Shown piece after piece: positions 8,675 through 17,402 of a DNA stretch of 64,000 nucleotides. The translations under genes were made by a program, and so were the position numbers. Position 1 is the first letter of the stretch. Every line of letters begins with the position of its first letter. Origin of the DNA: Salidesulfovibrio onnuriiensis (lineage in GTDB: Bacteria; Desulfobacterota; Desulfovibrionia; Desulfovibrionales; Desulfovibrionaceae); the NCBI RefSeq assembly GCF_008001235.1, contig NZ_CP040751.1, forward strand, positions 1,781,001 to 1,845,000, given 5' to 3'. The notes beneath the pieces are model-generated. The model was not told the DNA's origin, ran no database searches, and saw nothing but the letters and a program-made list of their open reading frames with translations.

Positions 8675-9574
8675 TCATTGGGGAAGACGGACCGTGAATG
8701 CGGCCCCCTTGCCGGGAGCGGACCGCACCAGGATGTCGCCACCCAGTTGATTGATGATTCGCAGGCTGACGGAAAGCCCGAGCCCGGTACCCTGGCCCGG
8801 CGGCTTGGTCGTGTAGAAGGGATTGAAGATCCGTTCCTGCAGTTCCGGGGCGATGCCCGGGCCCGTATCGCGGATTTCGGTGCAGACCATGCCGTCGGCC
8901 CGGAAGGTGCTCACCAGGATCACGCCTTCCTCCCCGAGGGCCTGGACCGCGTTGATGATCAGGTTGAGCAGCACCTGCCGCACCAGTGGGGGGTCTGTCT
9001 TGAGCGTGGGCAGGCCGCTCTGGAGGCTGCGCACCACGAGGATGTCCTTGGAGCCGATCTCGCGCTCCACCAGGGCGAGCATGTCCTCCACCAGCCGGTT
9101 GATGTCCGCGTCCTGGGAAACGGGCTTCCGGTTGCGGGCGAAGTCGAGCAGCTTGTGGGTTATGTCCGAGCACCGCTCCACCTGCCTGCAGACGACGTTG
9201 ATGCTTGACTGGATGTCCTCCAGGTTCTCGTCGGCGGGCAGCTCCTGGATGTTCATGCGCATGAGTTCCGATTCCTGCATGATGATGTTCAGGGGGTTGT
9301 TGATCTCGTGGGCGATTCCCGTGGAGATCTCCCCCAGGGCCATCAGCTTCTGGGACTGGAAGAGCTGCTCGTCGTTGTCCGAGGCCGAGGAACAGGCCCG
9401 TGCGAGTTTTTTCCCCACCCGGCGGAAGGCGATCCACAGGGCGGCGGCCAGTGCGGCCGCCAGAGCCATGCCTGGTCCGGGCCACTTGAGGACCAGCAGC
9501 CCGGAGGCCAGGCATGACAGGGGACAGAAGAATATTCCCAGCCGCGATGCGCGGCGGGCGAAGACCAGGCTCAT
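8675..9574 (-). CDS. Sensor histidine kinase, membrane-anchored, no large sensor domain
   Basis: The 299-residue protein has two N-terminal hydrophobic segments (about residues 10-50) with almost no loop between them, then the kinase core. The H box is [13 protein letters not shown] near residue 90. The ATPase domain has NLIINAVQAL (N box), DTGPGIAP (G1) and GTGLGLS (G2). Without an extracellular domain it probably senses a membrane state or takes its signal from a partner. It overlaps the upstream response-regulator gene (ATGA) and is followed by another receiver gene, so it could phosphorylate either. GC-rich reading frames on the other strand here are shadows. Confidence 0.88.
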   Translation of the reverse strand: MSLVFARRASRLGIFFCPLSCLASGLLVLKWPGPGMALAAALAAALWIAFRRVGKKLARACSSASDNDEQLFQSQKLMALGEISTGIAHEINNPLNIIMQESELMRMNIQELPADENLEDIQSSINVVCRQVERCSDITHKLLDFARNRKPVSQDADINRLVEDMLALVEREIGSKDILVVRSLQSGLPTLKTDPPLVRQVLLNLIINAVQALGEEGVILVSTFRADGMVCTEIRDTGPGIAPELQERIFNPFYTTKPPGQGTGLGLSVSLRIINQLGGDILVRSAPGKGAAFTVRLPQ

Positions 9575-9966
9575 CCTTCCTCCGTCTGTCGCTTCAGGCG
9601 CGCGTGCTCGCAGGCGGAGCGGATCCGCTGCAGGAGATCGTCGATGGAAAAGGGCTTGAGGATGTAGTCGTACGCCCCGTGGCTGATGCCCTCGATGCCC
9701 GACTGCATGGAGCCGTGGCCGGTAAGCATGATGACCTCCACGTCCGGAAACCGCTTGCGCATTTCCTTGAGCGCCTCCAGCCCGTTCATGCCGGGCATGC
9801 GGACGTCGAGAATGACCACGTCCACCTCGTTTTCCTCCAGGAACGCCAGGGCGCTCCGGCCGTCGCCGGAAGTGAAGACGTCGACGTTTCGTTTGGAGAG
9901 CCTGCGCCGGATCAGTTTCAGGAAATCCGGTTCATCGTCGACCACGAGAATTCTTACTCTGGACAT
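9571..9966 (-). CDS. Single-domain response regulator
   Basis: The 131-residue receiver has VDDEPDF, the phospho-acceptor site VVILDVRMPGM and the lysine motif ILKPFSI, plus about ten basic/acidic residues at the end. No output domain follows. Its ATG at 9966 lies inside the end of the upstream histidine kinase gene (13-base overlap), and its stop overlaps the start of the next kinase gene. It is therefore coupled to kinases on both sides and could carry phosphate between them. Confidence 0.87.
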   Translation of the reverse strand: MSRVRILVVDDEPDFLKLIRRRLSKRNVDVFTSGDGRSALAFLEENEVDVVILDVRMPGMNGLEALKEMRKRFPDVEVIMLTGHGSMQSGIEGISHGAYDYILKPFSIDDLLQRIRSACEHARLKRQTEEG

Positions 9967-11630
9967 GTTTCCTCCTTGTAGGCCGGGGGATCGGCGGGCA
10001 GCGTGAAGGTGAAGGTGGTTCCGTACCCGGGGTCGCTTTCCACGCCGATGTCGCCGCCCAGTTTCTTGAGCGTGCTGTAGACGATGGAAAGGCCCAGGCC
10101 GGTGCCCTTGCCTGCGGACTTGGTGGTGAAGAAGGGGTCGAAGACCTTGTCGAGGTGCTCCGGGGCGATGCCGCCGCCGCTGTCGTGTATTTCCAGGAGC
10201 ACGCTGTTGTCCTGCGCCCATGTGGAAAGCGAGATGCAGCCGTTCGCGCCGATGGCGTCGATGGCGTTTTCCAGCAGGTTGAGGATGACCTGCTGAATCT
10301 GGTTGGCGTCCGTGGAGATGAGCGGGAGCTCCTGCTCCAGGTCGCACTCCACATGGATGTTGCGGTGGTGCGTTTCGTTCTGGAGAAAGGAGATGGTCTG
10401 TTTGGCCAGCAGGTTGAGGTCCACGTTTTCCTGGAGCGGTTCCATGCGCCGCGCAAACCCGAGCATGCGGTGCGTCACCGTGCGGGCCCGCTCCACGTGG
10501 CGTTCGATGTCGCCCACCGCTTCCTGCAGATGGTCTGCGGCGGCCACCCCGTCCAGCTCCCCGTCGTTGATCATGTCCCGGATCCAGCCGGCGCTTTCCC
10601 GGATGATGGACAGGGGGTTGTTGATTTCGTGCGCCACACCGGCGGCGAGCTTGCCCAGCGACGCCATCTTGCTCGACTGGAGCATGGCCGCGTCCATGGC
10701 GGCCCGTTCCCTGTCGGCGGCCTTGAGCCGCGCGATGACCGAGGCGACCGTGAGAGAGGCCCCGGCGAAGATGAGCAGGGCGCAGGCCGCGAACAGCGCA
10801 TAGATGAGCGACTGGGTCCGCAACAGGGGGGAAAGCTCCTCGTCCGGGTTTTCCAGGACCACCAGCCGCCAGTCGGTCAGGGTCAGGGGCGTGATTCCGG
10901 CCATGAGCTCGGTGCCGCCCCGGTTCCAGGGGAAGATGCCCACCCCGGCCCCGTCCCCGGTGTCGGGCAGGCTGGTGCGGGAAAGCACCCTGTCCCCGAA
11001 GCGCGAGGGGGTCTGCAGCTCGCCGTTGCGGTTGACCAGGTAGGCGTCGCCCAGCTTGCCGGTGCGGACGTTGCGGACCAGCGAGGTGAACACGTCCGAG
11101 TCGATGGTGGCCCGCAGGATCCATGTCCGGCCCGCTTCCCGTCTTTTGACGGCGATGATGAAGTGGGGGAAGTTGCGGAAGCCCATGAACACGTCGCTGA
11201 TGTACAGGCCCTTGAGCATGACCTGGTTGAACCAGGACTCGTCCCTGTAGTTGACGTCGCGCAGGTCGAACGGCCCGCAGTAGGCCTCGTGCCGCCCGTT
11301 CTGGCCGATCACGCCGAGGTCGATGTAATAGTGCGAGGAGCGCTGGATGGTTTCGTACAGGGCGTTCAGCCGGGACTGCTGCGTGATTTCCGGGAAGGTC
11401 TGGGTGTCGGCCAGCATTTGCAGCTGCATGACGCGTTCGCGCAGGAACATGTCGATGGAGTCGCGCTTGTTGCCGACGATCAGGGAAAGGTTGCTGGCCA
11501 GCTTTTCCTCGTACGATTGGCTGAACTGGGAAAGGATGACCGCCCCCAGCCCGAACAGCGGGATGATGGACAGCCCCAGGGTCATGAGGAGCAGCTTTCG
11601 CCGCAGCCTGGAATAGGTGTTGGCGCTCAT
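9954..11630 (-). CDS. Sensor histidine kinase with Cache-type periplasmic domain
   Basis: The 558-residue kinase has TM1 at about 13-33, a periplasmic Cache-like domain to about 285 and TM2 at about 290-312. The histidine kinase core follows: [13 protein letters not shown] near 345, [26 protein letters not shown]. The sensor contains [12 protein letters not shown] and RATIDSDVF, nearly the same as in the kinase at 22142-23821, so the two probably bind the same type of ligand. The start at 11630 overlaps the PEP-synthase-like gene as ATGA; the open frame upstream of it is only a GC-rich extension. Its partner is probably the receiver encoded immediately downstream. Confidence 0.9.
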   Translation of the reverse strand: MSANTYSRLRRKLLLMTLGLSIIPLFGLGAVILSQFSQSYEEKLASNLSLIVGNKRDSIDMFLRERVMQLQMLADTQTFPEITQQSRLNALYETIQRSSHYYIDLGVIGQNGRHEAYCGPFDLRDVNYRDESWFNQVMLKGLYISDVFMGFRNFPHFIIAVKRREAGRTWILRATIDSDVFTSLVRNVRTGKLGDAYLVNRNGELQTPSRFGDRVLSRTSLPDTGDGAGVGIFPWNRGGTELMAGITPLTLTDWRLVVLENPDEELSPLLRTQSLIYALFAACALLIFAGASLTVASVIARLKAADRERAAMDAAMLQSSKMASLGKLAAGVAHEINNPLSIIRESAGWIRDMINDGELDGVAAADHLQEAVGDIERHVERARTVTHRMLGFARRMEPLQENVDLNLLAKQTISFLQNETHHRNIHVECDLEQELPLISTDANQIQQVILNLLENAIDAIGANGCISLSTWAQDNSVLLEIHDSGGGIAPEHLDKVFDPFFTTKSAGKGTGLGLSIVYSTLKKLGGDIGVESDPGYGTTFTFTLPADPPAYKEETCPE

Positions 11631-14233
11631 GTCCGGTTCCTCCATTGCGGGGACGTTTCCTCCAGGCGTTTCAGGGCGGTGCGGATGCCCTTGCCCAGGG
11701 ATTCTCTGTAGCGCGCGAGCGCCTGTGCATCGGCCATGACCATGTCGATCTGCCGGGTGTGCACCACCAGGTGTCCCGCCACGGCCAGGGCCTGTTCCAC
11801 GGCCTCCGCGCCGATGCCTTCGATGCGGGCGAACAGGGCGTCGCCCCGCGTCTCCACAAGGAATCCGTACTGTTCGAGCAGGTCCGCGATCAGCCGGGAC
11901 CGGGCCGCGCGCCGTCCCTGGTCGGCCCCGCCGCCCTTGAACTGGAACAGGGCGTGGTTCTCCGTGGGGTCGTCCCCGGCAAAACCCTCCACCGTGCAGA
12001 AATGGAAGCCGAACCGGGACTGGAGATTGCAGTAGTTGCCGCCCACCATGAAATAATTCCGTTCCCCCATGCTGTTGGCGGCTCCCGGTGCCAGGGCCGG
12101 ATTCTGCGTGGCCTGGAAGACCACGGACATGAATCCTCCCGCGTCCACGGGGGGAGGGCCTTCCCAGGGCACGGCGGTCATGCCGGTCCACAGGGCCAGC
12201 ATGGCGTTGGAGCGGATCTCGTCGACGCCCACCCGTCCCTCGTCGCAGGATTCGGCGGTGCCGCCGCCGATGTCCACCAGCCAGTACTGCAGGGGCAGAT
12301 CCCCGTGCAGCCTCTTGGCCCGGGACGTGGGCCGCGCGTCCTGCAGGAACATTTCGTTCACGGCCATTTCGTGGCAGTAGCGCGTGATGTCGTGGAGGGA
12401 GGCGCAGCCGCCGGGCCGGAATTCCGGGGCTTCCGGGTCCGTGAGGGAGAGCGGGATGATCTTTGGCAGGACGCGGCGCAGGGCTCGCTGCACATCGCTG
12501 ACCCGCGGCGTGTCGCGTCGCTCGTCCGCGTCGTCGATCTGGTCCTGGTGGCGGCCGAGATAGACGCCGCCGGTCCCGGCATTGACCGTGACCACGCCCA
12601 CGCCGGAAAGGGTCTCGACCGCTCCCGGAGCGCCGATCAGGGCGGGTATGCCGTATTCGCGGGCCACATTGGCGAGGTGCCCCACGGTGCTGCCGAATTC
12701 GGCCACCAGGGCGGCGGCCTTGGGCAGCAGGGCGGAAAGCTGCGGCCTGGCGTTGCGCGCCAGAAGCACCGCGCCTTCCGGGAAGCAGAGCATGTCCTCG
12801 GCCGTTTCCACCCGGACCACCTGTCCCGCCGTGGCTCCGGGGCTTGCCGACATGCAGCCGGAAAGCAGGGGCGTGGCCGACGTCTTTACGGGGCTGTCCG
12901 GGTCCCTCCCGGAATGCGCCTGCGCGCAGACCGACAGGGGGCGGCACTGGAGGATGAGGAGTCTCCCGTCCGGGTCCCGGGCCCATTCGATGTCCTGCGG
13001 GGTGTTGAAATGCGCCTCAATGCGCCGGGCAATGCGGCCCAGCTCGTGAACCACCTCTTCCGGGATCGAGGGCTCGCTTTCGCAGCCGGGCTTCAGGCCT
13101 TCGCGGACGATGCGCCCGTCCTGGGCAGCCACGTAGCGGCACTGCTTGGAAACGATCTCGGCTTCGAGAATGTGGAGATCGTCGCGGCGCAGCTTCCAGG
13201 AGTCGGACCGGGAACTGCCGTCCACGATGCCGCAGGGAAGGCCCTGGACCGCGCTGATCACCAGGGATCCGTCGTCTTCGCCCAGGGGCGGGCGAGTGTA
13301 GATCACGCCCCCGGCCGAGGCGTCCACCATCTCCATGCAGCCCACGCACATGACCATGGCGTCCTCGCGCAGGCCCCGGTTGAGCCTGTAGGTCATGGCC
13401 GTGGCCGAGAACAGGCTGGCCACGACGCTGCGGAAAGCGTCCTCGATTTCCTCGGGGCGGACGCCCAGCAGGGAAAGGAACTGGCCGGCAAAGCTGTTTT
13501 CGTCCGAATCCTCGCCCAGGGCGCTGCTCCGGACGGCCAGGCGCGGGCCGCCGTCCCGTTCATCCAGGAATTCGCAGGCGGAGCGCATGGCTTGGGCAAG
13601 TTCCAGGGGCAGGGCGGTCATGTCGATGGCGTGGCGGATTTCGGCTTCGAGCCGGTGGAGCTCCCGCAGGCCGCCGTTGCCGCCGATCTGGATCAGGCGG
13701 TTGATCTCATCCTCGAGACCGGTGCTTTCCATGAACAGGCGGTAGGCGTGCGCGGTGATGGAAAAACCGGCGGGCACCTCCAGGCCCAGCAGCGCTGCGA
13801 CCTCCCCGAGGTGGGCCATTTTCGCGCCGACCAGGGGGACGTCCCCGGCCCGGATGGCCTCCATGGGCATGATCAGCGGGCCGACGCCGCGTTCGGCCCC
13901 GCTCGCGAGCTCCCGCTCCATTTCCTGCAGGATCCGGTTGAAGACGGTCTTGAGTTCTTCGTATCTCCCCGGACGCATGAGGCACAGGCGTTCGATCATC
14001 TGGCGGACGCCGGAGGCGACGGTGAGGCATTGCGCCCTGACATGACTCATGCCGAAGGGGCGGTCGGAGCGTGCAGCCTCGGTCATTTCGGCCATGACCT
14101 CCAGGGCCCTGCTGTTTGCGGCGAGCAGGAGCCGGAAGTTTTCCGATTTCCGCAGGAACTGGTCCGGGGCTTCCCGATCGCCCCCGGAGGTTCCCCTGAT
14201 GAAATTGAAGACCGTCTTGAGGATGGGCTGCAT
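11627..14233 (-). CDS. PEP synthase-like protein (PEP/pyruvate-binding plus phosphohistidine domain)
   Basis: The 868-residue protein combines an N-terminal region of about 110 residues and a PPDK-type ATP-grasp nucleotide-binding domain at about 120-450 (VGAKMAHLGEV, RSSALGEDSDENSFAGQF, DIEWARD). A phosphohistidine swivel domain follows near 480-560, with GHLANVAREYGIPALIG supplying the catalytic histidine. The last 280 residues do not look like the PEP-binding TIM barrel of PpsA or PPDK, so the normal reaction (pyruvate + ATP to PEP) is uncertain. It may transfer phosphate to another acceptor. Its place between response regulator and histidine kinase genes, coupled to the kinase by ATGA, suggests a link with the phosphorelay. 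Confidence 0.78.
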   Translation of the reverse strand: MQPILKTVFNFIRGTSGGDREAPDQFLRKSENFRLLLAANSRALEVMAEMTEAARSDRPFGMSHVRAQCLTVASGVRQMIERLCLMRPGRYEELKTVFNRILQEMERELASGAERGVGPLIMPMEAIRAGDVPLVGAKMAHLGEVAALLGLEVPAGFSITAHAYRLFMESTGLEDEINRLIQIGGNGGLRELHRLEAEIRHAIDMTALPLELAQAMRSACEFLDERDGGPRLAVRSSALGEDSDENSFAGQFLSLLGVRPEEIEDAFRSVVASLFSATAMTYRLNRGLREDAMVMCVGCMEMVDASAGGVIYTRPPLGEDDGSLVISAVQGLPCGIVDGSSRSDSWKLRRDDLHILEAEIVSKQCRYVAAQDGRIVREGLKPGCESEPSIPEEVVHELGRIARRIEAHFNTPQDIEWARDPDGRLLILQCRPLSVCAQAHSGRDPDSPVKTSATPLLSGCMSASPGATAGQVVRVETAEDMLCFPEGAVLLARNARPQLSALLPKAAALVAEFGSTVGHLANVAREYGIPALIGAPGAVETLSGVGVVTVNAGTGGVYLGRHQDQIDDADERRDTPRVSDVQRALRRVLPKIIPLSLTDPEAPEFRPGGCASLHDITRYCHEMAVNEMFLQDARPTSRAKRLHGDLPLQYWLVDIGGGTAESCDEGRVGVDEIRSNAMLALWTGMTAVPWEGPPPVDAGGFMSVVFQATQNPALAPGAANSMGERNYFMVGGNYCNLQSRFGFHFCTVEGFAGDDPTENHALFQFKGGGADQGRRAARSRLIADLLEQYGFLVETRGDALFARIEGIGAEAVEQALAVAGHLVVHTRQIDMVMADAQALARYRESLGKGIRTALKRLEETSPQWRNRT

Positions 14234-14250
14234 GGTTCCTTCTCCCTTCC

Positions 14251-14634
14251 TCAGTCCCTAGTCCTGCGGCGCATGCCCACCGCGTCCAGGATCTTGAAAT
14301 ACAGCTCGTCTGTTCCCACCGGCTTCAGGAGATAGTCGAAGGCCCCGGATTCCATGCCCGTGCACAGGGCCTCGGAGTCGGCATGGCCCGTCAGGATGAT
14401 CACCGGGAGCTTCGGGGCGATCGCCTTGATGCCCCGGAGGGTTTCGAGCCCGTTCATTCCCGGCATCAGGAAGTCGAGAACCACCACGTCGAATTCCGTT
14501 GTCCTGACCTGTTCTATGGCTTCCGCGCCGCCGGATGCCGTGCGGATGTCCACGTTGCGGCGGACAAAGCGCCGCGTATACGTGGTCAGGAAGTCCTGTT
14601 CGTCATCCACCAGCAGCAGTCGGATCCGTTTCAT
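14251..14634 (-). CDS. Single-domain response regulator
   Basis: The 127-residue receiver shows VDDEQDF, the phospho-acceptor VVVLDFLMPGM and LLKPVGT, with a short basic tail (RRRTRD). No output domain is present. GGAG seven bases before the ATG at 14634 supports this start over longer readings. It lies 17 bases upstream of the PEP-synthase-like gene and is likely co-translated with it. Confidence 0.87.
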   Translation of the reverse strand: MKRIRLLLVDDEQDFLTTYTRRFVRRNVDIRTASGGAEAIEQVRTTEFDVVVLDFLMPGMNGLETLRGIKAIAPKLPVIILTGHADSEALCTGMESGAFDYLLKPVGTDELYFKILDAVGMRRRTRD

Positions 14635-14748
14635 GTCAAGTCTCCTCGGTTGTCCGCCCTTCGGACCGGGGGCCTGCCAGCCCCCGGTCAACAGAGGGGT
14701 GAGAGGAAGGGCGTGTCCGGCCATGTCGCCGAACATCTCCGGACAGCC

Positions 14749-15297
14749 TTAGTGTAGAAATTCATGCAGCCCCACCACCAGCGGCGCCGCGGTCCAGAAA
14801 AGCAGCAGCAGGACCACCGCGGTGCAGGCGACGAGCAGGGCGGCCCTGAGCTTGCCCACTCCCGCCGCCTTGACCAGACCGATCCCCACGAGCACGGCCC
14901 GTACCGGTTCCATGACCATGGCCAGGCCGGGGATCCAGGAAACCACCATGACCGCACCGCTGGCGTAGGCGTAGATGTTGAAGATGGTCCCGTAGCTTGT
15001 CTTTTCCCGCCAGGTCATGCCCAGGAGCATGGAGGTGATGGCCGCTCCCAGGGCGGGCATCACCAGGCTGTTGACGAGCATGATCCCGCCCATGACCAGG
15101 GAGTTCTCGAAGAAGTAGGTCATGCTCACCGAGCAGTAGAAGATGGAGGAAACCATGAGAAAGAACAGGGCCCGTCTCGGGCCGTTCTGCTGCGCGGTCC
15201 TTTCAAAGTGTCTGGCCGGGGAACGCAGGATTTCGAACAGGGTTTCGAAGTATTCCCTGATATTCATTCCGGTTCCGGATACGCTTGTCGTCTCCAT
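14749..15297 (-). CDS. Yip1-like integral membrane protein
   Basis: The 182-residue protein has about five hydrophobic segments (roughly 45-65, 70-90, 105-125, 128-145, 155-175). A short cytoplasmic N-terminus contains YFETLFEILRSPARHF, typical of bacterial Yip1/DUF1282-like proteins. AGGAAACC precedes the ATG at 15297. The family has no settled function in bacteria. It sits in the operon between a small membrane protein and a response regulator. About 110 bases without genes separate it from the next gene downstream. Confidence 0.7.
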   Translation of the reverse strand: METTSVSGTGMNIREYFETLFEILRSPARHFERTAQQNGPRRALFFLMVSSIFYCSVSMTYFFENSLVMGGIMLVNSLVMPALGAAITSMLLGMTWREKTSYGTIFNIYAYASGAVMVVSWIPGLAMVMEPVRAVLVGIGLVKAAGVGKLRAALLVACTAVVLLLLFWTAAPLVVGLHEFLH

Positions 15298-15310
15298 GGT
15301 TTCCTCCCTC

Positions 15311-15460
15311 TTAAAATACTTTGTGCATGAATTCGGCCGCTCCCCAGGCGAGCATGGCCAGGGTCAGCACGAACAGGATGCGTCTTTCGGTCCGCTTGGT
15401 GAAATAGGTCACGCCGTTCTTGTTGAGAAACGTCTGTTGCCTGTTTTCGGTTCCTTGCAT
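15311..15460 (-). CDS. Small single-pass membrane protein (49 residues)
   Basis: An ATG at 15460, preceded by GGGGAGAAAA, opens a 49-codon frame ending in TAA at 15311. The product starts MQGTENRQQTF and has a basic segment (FTKRTERR). One transmembrane helix (ILFVLTLAMLAWGAAEF) and a short tail MHKVF follow. The basic-inside rule puts the N-terminus in the cytoplasm. It fills the gap between the SLC13 carrier gene and the Yip1-like gene on the same strand. It may be a small subunit of the carrier, by analogy with other small transporter partners; this is inference only. Confidence 0.6.
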   Translation of the reverse strand: MQGTENRQQTFLNKNGVTYFTKRTERRILFVLTLAMLAWGAAEFMHKVF

Positions 15461-15527
15461 GTTTTCTCCCCCCTCAGGGCCCGGCGGCCGCGCTCGGTGC
15501 GGGCCGCCGGGGTAGTGTTCACGGGCG

Positions 15528-17378
15528 TCAGAAGCCCGGTAGGTTGTTGAAGCCTATGCCGGTCCAGTAGACCGCGGTCAGGATGACGATCATGATGTTG
15601 GCGACGAACCACATGGGAATGCCCACGCGCAGGTAGTCCTTGGGCTCCAGGTATCCGGAGGCGTAGACGATGGCGTTGGGTGGCGTTCCGATGATCAGGC
15701 AGTAGGCGAAGGACGACGCCACTGCGGTGGCCATGGCCATGAAGGGCAGGAACGTGGTGCCCGGGTGCACGATGCTGGCCATGTTCAGGGTGATGGGACC
15801 CACTGCCGCAGCGGCCGGGCCGTCGGCCATCAGGTTGGTCAGCACGGCGGTCAGGCCGTTGGACGTAAGCATCAGCGGGATGCCTTCGCTCATGCCCAGC
15901 GGGGCCAGCATGTCGATGACGGACTGGGCCAGCCAGTAGGCCGCGCCGGTCTTGTCCAGGGTGCGGCCGAAGATGATCGCGCCCGCGTAGAGCCAGACCA
16001 CGCCCCAGTCCACCTTTTCCTGGTAGTCGCGCCAGTTGACGACACCGGCCAGGAGATAGGCGACCGCGCCGCCCACCGCAATGACGCCGATGCCGAGCCG
16101 GATGGGATAGATGCCGAGATTGTAGAATTCCTTTTCCGTGAACCAGCCGAAGACCATGATGGCGAAGATGACCATGGCCCAGATCTGGTGCCTGTTCCAG
16201 GCCCCCATCTTGCCGATCTCGCTTTCCAGGTGCTTCATGGCCGGGGCCAGGGAGCGGATGCGGGGCTTGAAGAACATGTTGGTGGCGATCCAGGTGAGGG
16301 GGATCATGAAGATGACGAAGGGCATGCAGTAGAGAATCCACTGGGCGTAGCCGATGTCCATGCCGAACATGTCGGTCAGGTAGGTCATCATGATGACGTT
16401 GCGCGCGCCGCCCGAGGGTGCGCCCGGGCCGCCGATGTTGCAGGCCATGGCGATGGTGATCATGAGCATCTTGGCCAGTTCCTTGTCCTCGGGCACTTCG
16501 TCGGTCAGGCTGTTCTGGTAGAGCAGCATGCCGATGGGCAGGAACATGGCGGCCAGCGCGTGGTCGGAGATGAACGCGGCCAGCGGGCTGATGACGATGA
16601 AGAAGATGAGCGTGATCCAGCGGACGTTGGGAACCGCGAGCTTCTTGAACATGAGCAGGCACATGCGCTTGTCCACGCCCGTCTTGACGAAGGCCGCCGC
16701 GAACATGAGCGAACCCATAATGAACCAGCACGCGTCGTCCCAGTACAGCCCCGCGACCTCGCTTCGGGTGACCACCCCGGTGAAGACCAGGATGAGGCCG
16801 ATGCTGAAGGCCACGCCCGGCAGGGGCATGCATTCGGTCATGAAACAGAAGACCACGAACACGACCATGGCGATGGCGACCTTGATCTTCCACGCGCCCG
16901 TATCCGCATTCTTCTTGTCCTTGTCCGAAAGATCCTCGTAGGCGAGCCTCTTCTGCCGCAGGTCGAAGGCGCCGTTCATGATCTTGAGATAGTCCTCGTC
17001 GGACAGGTTGGCCTTGACGTATTCATGGGCCTTCTTGAAGTTGGCGGAATCCAAGGGAATCTTGTACTTCTTGGCCCACTTTTCGTCGCGCTTGAGGAAG
17101 CGCGCCTTGGTCAACGCGCCCATGCGCATGTTCTGCTCCATCATGCGGGCGGCCAGTATCTGCCACTGTGCGCCGTCCGAACTGGAGGTGCCGAACACCT
17201 GCTGGGAAATATAGTTGGTCACGACCTTCGGGCCCACCGAATACTGCATGCCGACCTTTTTCATTCCCTGCGGGGTGGGAAGGATGAGAATCGTCACGAA
17301 CAGCACTACCGGTATGATGAGAAGCTTCCAGTTGACATACTTGTCATAGCCGGTCGCCTTTTTCTTTTCCTGAACCAT
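15528..17378 (-). CDS. SLC13/DASS-type anion:sodium symporter with a large loop after TM1
   Basis: The 616-residue carrier has the DASS fold: about 12 hydrophobic segments, with SNGLTAVLTNLMADGPAAA and TPPNAIVYASGY forming the substrate/sodium hairpins. These proteins import sulfate, dicarboxylates or related anions with sodium. GGAGAGG precedes the ATG at 17378; an ATG at 17393 is less well placed. Unusually, TM1 (about 18-36) is followed by a hydrophilic stretch of roughly 125 residues (many Lys, Asp, Gln) before TM2. That would be a periplasmic domain absent from plain SLC13 carriers. Co-transcription with response regulators suggests two-component control of its activity or expression. 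Confidence 0.85.
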   Translation of the reverse strand: MVQEKKKATGYDKYVNWKLLIIPVVLFVTILILPTPQGMKKVGMQYSVGPKVVTNYISQQVFGTSSSDGAQWQILAARMMEQNMRMGALTKARFLKRDEKWAKKYKIPLDSANFKKAHEYVKANLSDEDYLKIMNGAFDLRQKRLAYEDLSDKDKKNADTGAWKIKVAIAMVVFVVFCFMTECMPLPGVAFSIGLILVFTGVVTRSEVAGLYWDDACWFIMGSLMFAAAFVKTGVDKRMCLLMFKKLAVPNVRWITLIFFIVISPLAAFISDHALAAMFLPIGMLLYQNSLTDEVPEDKELAKMLMITIAMACNIGGPGAPSGGARNVIMMTYLTDMFGMDIGYAQWILYCMPFVIFMIPLTWIATNMFFKPRIRSLAPAMKHLESEIGKMGAWNRHQIWAMVIFAIMVFGWFTEKEFYNLGIYPIRLGIGVIAVGGAVAYLLAGVVNWRDYQEKVDWGVVWLYAGAIIFGRTLDKTGAAYWLAQSVIDMLAPLGMSEGIPLMLTSNGLTAVLTNLMADGPAAAAVGPITLNMASIVHPGTTFLPFMAMATAVASSFAYCLIIGTPPNAIVYASGYLEPKDYLRVGIPMWFVANIMIVILTAVYWTGIGFNNLPGF

Positions 17379-17402
17379 GGGGTACCTCTCCATGTTGATC
17401 GA

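Noticed and set aside
9954-12986. Reading the Cache kinase as a 1010-residue protein
   Set aside because: The upstream 450 codons overlap the PEP-synthase-like gene in another frame and are Arg/Gly/Pro-rich. The ATG at 11630 overlaps that gene's stop as ATGA, as elsewhere in the operon.
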